Shown piece after piece: positions 1 through 7,607 of a stretch of DNA of 11,552 bases. A program made the translations under genes and the position numbers. The DNA comes from SURF-24 sp964537965 (GTDB taxonomy: Bacteria; Bacteroidota; Ignavibacteria; Ignavibacteriales; SURF-24). Each line of letters opens with the position of its first letter. The first letter of the stretch is position 1. Below the pieces are notes generated by a model. The model saw only the letters and a program-made list of their open reading frames with translations. It ran no database searches and had not been told where the DNA came from. The stretch lies in the NCBI GenBank assembly GCA_964537965.1, contig CAZIDB010000150.1, positions 1 to 11,552 of the forward strand, given 5' to 3'.

Positions 1-1007
1 AAAGAAAAATATTGAACATTCTTTAACCTTCCGAAATCCTGGTAAGCGTAATCAATCTTAACACCGAGTGCATCAACAACTCTGTAGTTTACACCGGCAC
101 CGAATGTTAATCCCTGTTCACCGTCCTTTTCAAATAAGGATTTATATCCAATCCTAAGAAAGATATTTTCATTCCAGGCATATTCTAATCCGGAGTTGAT
201 ATATTCTGTATTATCGTTTGGATGAATTGCATCTGCGGCAACAGTTAATCTTGATGTTGTACCTTTAATTGCATCAACTGCAACACCTATTCTGAATAAC
301 AGGGGAAGATCATAAGAATCAAGTTCAAGATTGCTGTTGATAAGATTTTCTCCGCCTGTACCAACAGTCAGCAGCTCAAGAATATCTCTGCCTTCCAATC
401 TCATCTTTGTACCAAAGTTACAAATGCTTGCACCTATTCTCGTTTCATTAAGCCATGGAAGTTTATAAAGAGTACCAACATCAACCGCAAAACCAGTAGC
501 GGCTTCGTGCCAGTAATGTTCTCTGATATATTTTGCATTGAATCCTATCGAAAAATCATCCGTAAGATTTTTTGCATATGATAACCCGATAGCTAAAGCA
601 CCTGCATCAAATCGCTCTCCGGTGCCTTCCGGTTGTTCTACGGTTCTAACCATATCTTCACCAACCGTCATGACATTAACAAAAGCGCCGAGAGAACCAA
701 AGCCGGGTACATCCATTGCAAATGCTGCAAAATCATATTTTATATCAAGCAGCCAGTCGATATGATTAAATAAAACTTCGCGCGAATTCATTCTAGATAA
801 CCCGCCGGGATTCCAGTACATCGCGGTTATATCATCACTTGTAGCAGTAAATGCTCCACCCATTCCAATTGCACGCGGACCAATTCCGAATTTAAGAAAC
901 TGAGCGGCGGTTGTTCCTACTTTGTTTGTACTTGCACCAGCCTGAGCAAAAACAAAGGAGAAACTTGCTGTTATTATTAAGCAGGAAAAAAGTATTTTTA
1001 TTTTCAT
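1..1007 (-). CDS. PorV/PorQ-family outer-membrane protein (3' end cut by window edge)
   Basis: The frame opens at ATG 1007-1005 behind an AAAGGAG ribosome site about 7 nt upstream and stays open to the window edge (335 complete codons). The first ~21 residues form a signal peptide (MKIKILF... ending VFA|QAG). Next comes the family signature, FLKFGIGPRAIGMGGAFTA, followed by DDITAMYWNPGGLS. The rest is short alternating amphipathic strands of a beta barrel. The last visible residues (KIDYAYQDFGRLKNVQYFS) match the usual penultimate strands, so probably only about ten residues are missing. Known of the family: PorV binds T9SS cargo after outer-membrane translocation and shuttles it to the attachment machinery; FCB genomes carry several paralogues. 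Inference: being last in an operon whose middle gene has a T9SS-like C-terminus, this copy may serve that cargo. It could also be a generic barrel paralogue without a secretion role. Confidence 0.88.
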   Translation of the reverse strand, partial: MKIKILFSCLIITASFSFVFAQAGASTNKVGTTAAQFLKFGIGPRAIGMGGAFTATSDDITAMYWNPGGLSRMNSREVLFNHIDWLLDIKYDFAAFAMDVPGFGSLGAFVNVMTVGEDMVRTVEQPEGTGERFDAGALAIGLSYAKNLTDDFSIGFNAKYIREHYWHEAATGFAVDVGTLYKLPWLNETRIGASICNFGTKMRLEGRDILELLTVGTGGENLINSNLELDSYDLPLLFRIGVAVDAIKGTTSRLTVAADAIHPNDNTEYINSGLEYAWNENIFLRIGYKSLFEKDGEQGLTFGAGVNYRVVDALGVKIDYAYQDFGRLKNVQYFS

Positions 1008-1025
1008 GATTAAACTCCTTTGCTT

Positions 1026-4000
1026 CTACTTTATTATTACAAATTTCAGAAGTTTTTCACCTAAACCGGGTGCATCCAAATGCGCAAGATAGATTCCGTA
1101 TGCAACACTGAATCCATCCTTGTTTAACAGGTTCCAGAATTCTCTTCCGTTTTCCAGGTTTGAATTGTGCTCTATCGTTTGAACATGTTCACCGGCAACT
1201 GTGTAAATCCTTATCGTACATTGAGGAGGCAGGTGCTCAAAATAGATTCTTCTTTCGCCTCTTGTTTGTCCCGGTAATTTATTTACAGGCTCAATATCGT
1301 TATAACCGACATAAGGATTCGGTACAACGATGACATTATCCAAACCGGATTTTGCAAGTTCACTCTTATAAGTTGGTGTATTTGTTTTAAAAGTATATTT
1401 GTCATTTTCATTAAAAGGTCTTGTTGTAGTAACAAATAAAACATCACCATCGGTAGGAGCAACAGGTACAACTAATGAATCAGGATCCTGGTAAACATTT
1501 ACAGACCAGTTAACATCTTTTGATGAACCGGAAGAGCCTGGTTTAAGTATAAGTATTTCTTCTCCGGATGTCCAAAGGCTATCTTTATTCTTATCCAATA
1601 AAACAGTTAATACCGGTATATTTTCAGTACGATTGAAAACCTTGTAATTCACTTTTAATCTTAAAGCTTTACTGCCTATTTGTACAATAGCAGTATCTAA
1701 CCTTTGAGATGAAAAAGAAACTTCATAATCTGCCGGGTATGCTGTTCCTTTTGGTGTTGTAGGCAGCTTAGCAATCACTTTGAAATTTGAATTGCCCTCA
1801 ATCCATCTTGTATTAATTGTATCGATTGCAAGAACATCATGATCCCAGACTTTTATTTTTACTCCGCCGAAAACAGTATTACCATCCTCACCGCTGAACA
1901 ACTGACTCTGGTAAATAGGATAATATTTATAAGTTATTTCAACCGGGGAATTGTTGGGTATTTTACTATCGGCAAATCTTTTTACAATACCTTTAACATA
2001 ATCAACTTTATAACCTCCGGATGCGGAAGTATATTCAACACCATCCGCTTTAATCTTAACCGGGAATTCTTCACTTAAACTTGTATGATTAAGCTTGGTA
2101 TACAAAGTATCATATAGTTTAATTGATTCGGTTACAAAACTTTCTTTAAGGATTGAATAATTCTTAGCAGCGCTTATTGTATTTCCGCTAACAAGACTAT
2201 CTGAAAATGAAAGCGTATACTGTTCATTATCAACAAGAGTAAGATCGTCCATAACTTCAAGTTTTACTGTACCGTTACTTATTCCGCTGCTATGGAATAA
2301 ATCTTTATTTGTTGAAGCAGGAGCAACATAGCCGCTTGCACGCGGGCCGGGTATTGCCATGCCTGTATTTGAATCAAACGAATATTTATAAGTAACCGGG
2401 TCCTGTGTAATCTTCTTCGTAGTTTCAGTCGGTGGTATTCCAAGACTGTCACCATGGTCAAAAGCAACAACAGCGTAATAATATGTCTGTCCGTTAATAA
2501 CCCGGTTGGTATCAACAAAGGAATGGACAAGTCCAGTATTTTTACCAAGGTAATATTGAATACCTCTTCCATAATAAGTTACCGGGTGATAACCTTTCCA
2601 GTAATCTGGTGCGCTTGCACTCCAATAACCATCGCCATCAATGTCATTATAATCTTCACCAACATCATAAACGCTGTTTTTGTTTTCATCGGAAAAAGGT
2701 TCGGGTCTGGCACCAACATCCCATTTTGCTTCGTTACCGCTTAGATCAGTAAGAGGTTCACAGAAGAATGCAGCTCCTTTACCGTCTGTAATAGTCTGAA
2801 TATCATTAAAAGATGGATCTGTACTTCTGTAAATTACATAGCCTTCAAAATCTTTTCCTGTTAAAGGATCAACGCTTTCTTCAGATTTTGAATCCCAGTA
2901 TAATGTCACCTTTTTATCATCCGGGACAATAGAAACAGAAGGTTTAAGCGGTGGTCTGTAAAAACGATAATTTGCATTGTAAATTCTTTGAACTGTTTCA
3001 GCAGATACTAAAAGATCATCAAGGTTTTCACCTAAGATAATTGCAATTGAAAACCTCTTAATTTCTTTTCTGGCTAATTTGATTGGTCCTGAACCGTAAA
3101 TAAAAACTATATCTGCACCCTGTTGAATTTCACTAAAGTTTCCGGCTCTTGTTCTGTTCCACATGGATTCATCATTTTTTATCTGGTCTGTATTCCACGT
3201 CCAGCTGTTAAAACTTGTTAAACCTATTTGATCTGATTCATCAAGATCAGTTAACTCAAAATTAAGTTCTCCGGGATGAATAGGATCTAATGTTCCATCA
3301 GCAAGCCTTACTCCGGCAGTTGGAATGCCATCACCTTCACCAATATCATTTGTACCTGCAACACCGTCAATGCCGGTATCATCAACTAACGCATTCCAAT
3401 CTTTATCGTTATCAATACCATCATCTTGCTTTTCATTAATCATTCCGTCGCCGTCATCATCAATTTCGTTATTTGCATTACCCGGGCTTTCAAGGAATTT
3501 GCAGCACAAGTAACCAACAGGTAATCCAAGATGTCCAACGCCGTTTTCATCCCACAGGTACATCATACTTCTTGAGTACACCGGATATTTACTAACATCA
3601 TGACCACCATCGTAATTGTAAGGGGGAATAAAATATCCGTGATCATCCTGAACTTCAGAACTCGGATCCTGCGGTAAACCACCGCCAAGATCAGGATCTC
3701 CGTACATACCAAAGTATAATGTGTCTAAATCTTTGTCACTTGTATTAGTAATTGTATAGACAAAAAATATTGTATTCTCTGCCAGAGCATTACTCCATTG
3801 TAAAGCTCTTCCTGCAACCATTACACCCAAACCTTTTTTTGTTGAATCGTTATTGTAGGGGAAGTACGAGAATTCAACATTATCCCTGTCATCCATTGCC
3901 CAGAACACTTCCTGGTCAGCATTCGTTGCATCCTGGGAAAGGTAACCGGGCCAAACATATTTACCCTGTTCAGCGCTATACCATGTTCTTGGCCAGCTAT

Positions 4001-4592
4001 CGGGTTTTCCATCGCTATCATTATCATCTGCAGGATTTGAAGCCATCAACCCCTGGCTTTGATCTGCATATTCATCTAATGGTTCCCAACTGTAAAGAGT
4101 ATCGCCGGTTGGATTAACGTCTCTAAGAGCAGGATAGTCCCACAATCCATCAGATACAATGTGTAATTGCTTCTCGGGGTGATAAGCATCCGGAACAGAT
4201 GCAGCAACAAGAGGGCAGAACTGGAAAACATAGGAAACGCCATGCCATACAACATTGTTTACATTTCTTATTAACCCGTATCCCGGTCCAATGCCACCGA
4301 AATTATAAATCTCGGTGCTTATTTTATTTCCATTCATAAAGTAGTGCTTCCTGCCCTGTGTACCGTTAGCCTTGCTTAACGAATTAACCATTTCATCATT
4401 TTCATCAAACAATCCCTTAAATGAATTTATGACGGTTTGACTACTGGGACTAACAATGTATTGATTTAAATATTCTTTAACGGCAGAGTGTTCTGTATCT
4501 CTTTTGGAAGTTGATTGACTCCAAAGAGAGTTGGCGGAAGCGAATAAGACAACTAAAATTGTTACAGTAAATTTTATGTATTTAAATTTCAT
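1026..4592 (-). CDS. Large secreted surface protein with FN3-like fold, Ca-binding loops and T9SS-like C-terminal sorting domain
   Basis: 1188 aa, ATG at 4592 with AAAAGGAG 8 nt upstream, TAG at 1028-1026. A signal peptide covers about residues 1-26 (cleavage near LWSQ|ST). Residues 30-540 are a region I recognise only as recurrent in Ignavibacteria-type surface proteins (WPGYLSQDATNADQEVFWAMDD, LESPGN). Acidic calcium-loop-like stretches occur near 187-200 (DDNDSDGKPDSW), 372-425 (NEIDDDGDGMINE onward, thrombospondin-3-like), 633-654 (DENKNSVYDVGE, DIDGDGYW) and 997-1010 (DKNKDSLWTSGEE). A fibronectin-III-like unit begins about 546 (VTLYWDS, FEGYVIYRS) and closes about 697-720 (NGQTYYYAVVAFDHG). 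The C-terminus from about 1084 (VVPNPYVG, LPPQCTIRIYTVAGEHV, VAYGIYLAHLD, LLKFVIIK) resembles T9SS type A sorting domains. No enzymatic motif was seen. Middle gene of a three-gene operon, 21 nt after the receptor and 18 nt before the PorV-like gene. Probably a surface-anchored or released binding or structural protein. Confidence 0.87.
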   Translation of the reverse strand: MKFKYIKFTVTILVVLFASANSLWSQSTSKRDTEHSAVKEYLNQYIVSPSSQTVINSFKGLFDENDEMVNSLSKANGTQGRKHYFMNGNKISTEIYNFGGIGPGYGLIRNVNNVVWHGVSYVFQFCPLVAASVPDAYHPEKQLHIVSDGLWDYPALRDVNPTGDTLYSWEPLDEYADQSQGLMASNPADDNDSDGKPDSWPRTWYSAEQGKYVWPGYLSQDATNADQEVFWAMDDRDNVEFSYFPYNNDSTKKGLGVMVAGRALQWSNALAENTIFFVYTITNTSDKDLDTLYFGMYGDPDLGGGLPQDPSSEVQDDHGYFIPPYNYDGGHDVSKYPVYSRSMMYLWDENGVGHLGLPVGYLCCKFLESPGNANNEIDDDGDGMINEKQDDGIDNDKDWNALVDDTGIDGVAGTNDIGEGDGIPTAGVRLADGTLDPIHPGELNFELTDLDESDQIGLTSFNSWTWNTDQIKNDESMWNRTRAGNFSEIQQGADIVFIYGSGPIKLARKEIKRFSIAIILGENLDDLLVSAETVQRIYNANYRFYRPPLKPSVSIVPDDKKVTLYWDSKSEESVDPLTGKDFEGYVIYRSTDPSFNDIQTITDGKGAAFFCEPLTDLSGNEAKWDVGARPEPFSDENKNSVYDVGEDYNDIDGDGYWSASAPDYWKGYHPVTYYGRGIQYYLGKNTGLVHSFVDTNRVINGQTYYYAVVAFDHGDSLGIPPTETTKKITQDPVTYKYSFDSNTGMAIPGPRASGYVAPASTNKDLFHSSGISNGTVKLEVMDDLTLVDNEQYTLSFSDSLVSGNTISAAKNYSILKESFVTESIKLYDTLYTKLNHTSLSEEFPVKIKADGVEYTSASGGYKVDYVKGIVKRFADSKIPNNSPVEITYKYYPIYQSQLFSGEDGNTVFGGVKIKVWDHDVLAIDTINTRWIEGNSNFKVIAKLPTTPKGTAYPADYEVSFSSQRLDTAIVQIGSKALRLKVNYKVFNRTENIPVLTVLLDKNKDSLWTSGEEILILKPGSSGSSKDVNWSVNVYQDPDSLVVPVAPTDGDVLFVTTTRPFNENDKYTFKTNTPTYKSELAKSGLDNVIVVPNPYVGYNDIEPVNKLPGQTRGERRIYFEHLPPQCTIRIYTVAGEHVQTIEHNSNLENGREFWNLLNKDGFSVAYGIYLAHLDAPGLGEKLLKFVIIK

Positions 4593-4613
4593 TCTACAAA
4601 CTCCTTTTGAAAA

Positions 4614-7388
4614 TCAAAACTCAATTGAAATACCGGCTAAAATTTCTCTTGGAGCCGAGTAATAACTTGGTATTCTGAAATACTCTTCCGATGTATGAAT
4701 GCCTGGAATTTTAGCAGCCAATTCATTGTTGGATTTAGCGCCACCTTCCATCAACTGAAGTGTATAAGTTGCTCTTCCGGTATCTTCATAAACGTATCTT
4801 TCATTAAGAGTATCAAACAGGTTGAATACTTTAAAAAATATTACAAGATCAAGATCAAACATTGTAAATGATTTTTCGGCAAAAAGATCAACCTTTGTCT
4901 GGATAGGTTTTCTATCGCTGTTAGTTCTTAAAGAAACCTGTTTGCCTGTGTTGGTTGGAGTATAAGGTAAACCGGTTCCAATCCTGCCAACTAGGCTAAC
5001 ATTCCAGCTATCACCACCAAATGAAACTGTACTGTTAAGATTATGGGATTGATCCCACGGTAAAAATATTACAACCTTCTCACTTTGTCTGCCTGAAGAA
5101 AGATCAATAAAGAAAGCATCGGCATCAACATCATTACCTTCTGAGACCTGGAAAGTATAATCTAAAGTTACACCAAAATTACTTTCCTGTGTTCTTCTTT
5201 TTGTAAGCGAAAAGGTAACACCTTTAATATTACCGTAATCTTTATTCACATATTTCTGGTAAGTTTTTTCTCCACTAACTCTTATTGTCTGTGTTGCTAA
5301 AAGATCTTTTACATCTTTAAAATATCCTGTTATATTAAAAGCGAGATCATCCATCAACTGCTGCTGTAAACCTAATTCATATGTAACAGTTTTTTCAGGA
5401 TTCAGGTTTGCATTTCCATATAAAGGATCGCCGCTGGATAAACTTGATTTAAATTCCGGGTTGGTATACAAATACTGGAAAGGCGGCATCTGGAAAAAAT
5501 GTCCGTATGAAAAGTGAATTATACCTCTGTCTGTAATCGGGAAAGAAATTCCAAGTCGTGGACTAATCTGATGCTTTGCATTTGCTTCAGTAAGTAAAGT
5601 CGATTTGTCTACATATGTCGGTAAAGACGGATCATTCGGTGATGGATAAGTTGTATTAACAGAGTACTTCGCCTTAGAGTAAAAATAGTCATACCTAACA
5701 CCAAGGTTCATAATGAAATTTTCGTATTCGATCTTATCCTGGACATATGCAGAAAACTCAACCGGTTTTTTTGCATTATCTCCGGCATACAAATCATGAT
5801 ATGCAGTTGTTGTAGGAGGTATGTATGGTTTCAAATAACGAACTGAGTCCCTTAACACTGAAAAACTCTCTAACTCTAACTTATGTGTTTTTCCTTCAAG
5901 TCCGAATTTCAGTTCATGATTATTCGAAAGCTGACTTGTAAAGTCTAATTTTCCACCGAAAGTATTTGTCCTTTCATAAGCCTGGTAATTTCTTGTTCCA
6001 CCAAAATAAAAAGTATAAGTAGTTGGCCGGACGAGCTTATGGTCAGGCTGGTAATCTGAACTTGGATATAATCCATCAAGACCTTTGCCTGCATAATAAT
6101 CAACAGCATTTCCACCCGCATCAACTAAAGGAAACTGAAACTGCTTGTAGTCATTAAAATTATAAAAACCTCTTAAAGTATAAAAAGTATTCTGATCGAT
6201 TGCATGACGCAACTCTATTGAGTACATCTGGCCTTCTTCATAATAATTATAATTTGATTCAGGTACATACTTAAAATCGTGCGAGTAACCTTTGCTCCAT
6301 GCTTTTGAATAAAGAACATCGAAATTAATTTTCATGGCTGTGATGGGTTTAAAAGTAATTTTTGCTGTTCCGCTTATTTCGCGCGAAGGATTCATTGCAA
6401 GCCAGCTTCCATCACCTGTGGAAGAAACCCTGATATCATTCGGATCATTATTATTGATATAAACTGAGTCGTAAATAGTATGTTCTTTTTTACCATAGAG
6501 GTAACCTTCACTTTCATCTAATCTTCCGCTTACAAAAAATGAAAGCATCCTGTTAGAAAACGGAATTGGTCCGCCAAGTGTAAACTCGGAAACCCTGTCG
6601 CTAAACGGGTTGAAGTCGTTGATATTATCAAAAATATCATCGCGGCTACTTACGAAATCACCTGTATAAAAGGAAACGTGCCCTTTAAACTTTTCTCCTC
6701 CTTCTTTAGTAACGGTATTAACAATACCGCTAAGTGCGTTTCCATATTCAGCATTAAAAGTACCGCTAACAACAGATAATTCCTGTATAGCATTTGTAGC
6801 AATTTGCACTGTCTTAGTAAAATCAAATGGATTGGCAATTGAAATTCCGTTAACAGTATACTGAATTTCATTGGACCTTCCGCCTCTTATATGAAGTTCA
6901 CCGCCAGCGCCTTGTGTAACGCCAGCCTGAAGAGTTAATATTTGTGTAACACTTTCTACCGGCAAGGTCTCTATCTGAGATGCATCTACAGTCGTTTGAG
7001 ACGATGTAAGGTCCGTCCTGATTAACGGAGTCTTTGCTTCAATAACTACAGTCTGAGTTGTGATAGCCTGTGAAGAAATCTCCACATCGATTTTTGTTGT
7101 AAAATCTACGGCAACTTTCACATTCACTATTTGTTTTTTTTGATATCCAACAGCTGTAATATTTAATACATAGGTGCCGGGGGGGATATTATTAATCATA
7201 TAAAAACCATTAATATCAGTAGCAGCACCTAATGCAGTTCCTTCAACAACAACATTTACACCCGGTAATGGTTCTTTTGATTCTGCATCAATAATTTTTC
7301 CTGAAATTTTTCCGGTTGTTCCGGCTAGTAGTATTGAAGAGAATATAAGCGCAAAGAGGAAGATGAAACAAAGTAACTTTTTAATCAT
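4614..7388 (-). CDS. TonB-dependent outer-membrane receptor with carboxypeptidase-regulatory-like N-terminal domain
   Basis: 924 aa; ATG at 7388 with GAGG 5 nt upstream; TGA at 4616-4614. A signal peptide covers about residues 1-23 (SSILLAG|TT). A carboxypeptidase-regulatory-like beta-sandwich follows at about 26-105 (GKISGKIIDAESKEPLPGVN, then GTYVLNITAVGYQKK). A TonB-box-like strand lies near 111-118 (TQTVVIEA). The plug domain spans about 122-235 (LPVESVTQILTLQAGV, HIRGGRSNEIQYTVNG, NAEYGNALSGIVN). The remainder is a 22-strand-type barrel ending in a terminal Phe (ILAGISIEF), the usual BAM recognition ending. Known role: energy-dependent uptake of a large or scarce ligand across the outer membrane, driven by TonB-ExbBD. 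The substrate cannot be inferred, and no SusD-like lipoprotein lies beside it, so it is not a classic Sus pair. First gene of the minus-strand operon. The early coding region carries an A8 and a C7 homopolymer tract. Confidence 0.93.
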   Translation of the reverse strand: MIKKLLCFIFLFALIFSSILLAGTTGKISGKIIDAESKEPLPGVNVVVEGTALGAATDINGFYMINNIPPGTYVLNITAVGYQKKQIVNVKVAVDFTTKIDVEISSQAITTQTVVIEAKTPLIRTDLTSSQTTVDASQIETLPVESVTQILTLQAGVTQGAGGELHIRGGRSNEIQYTVNGISIANPFDFTKTVQIATNAIQELSVVSGTFNAEYGNALSGIVNTVTKEGGEKFKGHVSFYTGDFVSSRDDIFDNINDFNPFSDRVSEFTLGGPIPFSNRMLSFFVSGRLDESEGYLYGKKEHTIYDSVYINNNDPNDIRVSSTGDGSWLAMNPSREISGTAKITFKPITAMKINFDVLYSKAWSKGYSHDFKYVPESNYNYYEEGQMYSIELRHAIDQNTFYTLRGFYNFNDYKQFQFPLVDAGGNAVDYYAGKGLDGLYPSSDYQPDHKLVRPTTYTFYFGGTRNYQAYERTNTFGGKLDFTSQLSNNHELKFGLEGKTHKLELESFSVLRDSVRYLKPYIPPTTTAYHDLYAGDNAKKPVEFSAYVQDKIEYENFIMNLGVRYDYFYSKAKYSVNTTYPSPNDPSLPTYVDKSTLLTEANAKHQISPRLGISFPITDRGIIHFSYGHFFQMPPFQYLYTNPEFKSSLSSGDPLYGNANLNPEKTVTYELGLQQQLMDDLAFNITGYFKDVKDLLATQTIRVSGEKTYQKYVNKDYGNIKGVTFSLTKRRTQESNFGVTLDYTFQVSEGNDVDADAFFIDLSSGRQSEKVVIFLPWDQSHNLNSTVSFGGDSWNVSLVGRIGTGLPYTPTNTGKQVSLRTNSDRKPIQTKVDLFAEKSFTMFDLDLVIFFKVFNLFDTLNERYVYEDTGRATYTLQLMEGGAKSNNELAAKIPGIHTSEEYFRIPSYYSAPREILAGISIEF

Positions 7389-7571
7389 ACGTACCTCATT
7401 CGTTAAGAAAGTAAATGAAATGAATCTATAACTAAAAGAATTGGACTTTATTCGATTTCAACCTTAGATAATTATGTAAAAATTTAGAGAAGAAAATAGT
7501 GATTGATTTTTCCTATGTCAATAAAAATTACTTGTTATTTTCAACTTCTGTATTTTAATAGTTACCATTAT

Positions 7572-7577
7572 TATAAT
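7572..7577 (+). promoter_or_regulatory. Possible -10 box (TATAAT) for the MscS-type gene
   Basis: A perfect TATAAT lies 30 nt upstream of the chosen start codon at 7608, inside the 219-bp divergent region 7389-7607. The matching -35 position (7549-7554, TGTATT) is poor, and the region is so AT-rich that a chance match is quite possible. I see no convincing promoter for the minus-strand receptor operon in the same interval, although its promoter should be here. No palindrome or obvious operator was found in this stretch. Confidence 0.3.
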
Positions 7578-7595
7578 TTATGTAAATCTATTATT

Positions 7596-7602
7596 AAGGA
7601 AG
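7596..7602 (+). promoter_or_regulatory. Ribosome binding site deciding the MscS-type gene start
   Basis: AAGGAAG sits 5 nt before ATG 7608. The same frame is open back to an ATG at 7503, which would add 35 residues (an aromatic-rich stretch such as FNSYHYYNLCK). That upstream ATG has no comparable ribosome site, and its extension reads like translated non-coding AT-rich DNA. It would also contain the TATAAT promoter candidate. Confidence 0.7.
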
Positions 7603-7607
7603 TTAAT

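Noticed and set aside
538..765. 75-codon plus-strand open frame
   Set aside because: Lies opposite the PorV-like gene, whose reading frame has the family signature; no independent support.
1008..1025. Terminator or separate promoter between the large secreted protein and the PorV-like gene
   Set aside because: Only 18 nt, fully occupied by a ribosome site; no stem or promoter motif.
1560..1600. Dockerin domain suggested by DKNKDSLWTSGEE in the secreted protein
   Set aside because: Only one calcium-loop copy is present, without the paired repeat and helices that define dockerins.
3752..4117. 121-codon open frame on the plus strand opposite the large secreted protein
   Set aside because: Antisense to a clearly coding gene, no ribosome site, no recognisable protein features; a shadow frame.
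1026..7388. Interpretation as a SusC/SusD polysaccharide-utilisation pair
   Set aside because: The receptor has a regulatory-like domain and plug, but the neighbour is a T9SS-tailed 1188-aa protein with signal peptidase I-type start, not a SusD lipoprotein, and no glycoside hydrolase is present.
7503..7607. 35-residue upstream extension of the MscS-type protein from ATG 7503
   Set aside because: No good ribosome site, composition like AT-rich non-coding DNA, and a well-placed AAGGAAG precedes ATG 7608.
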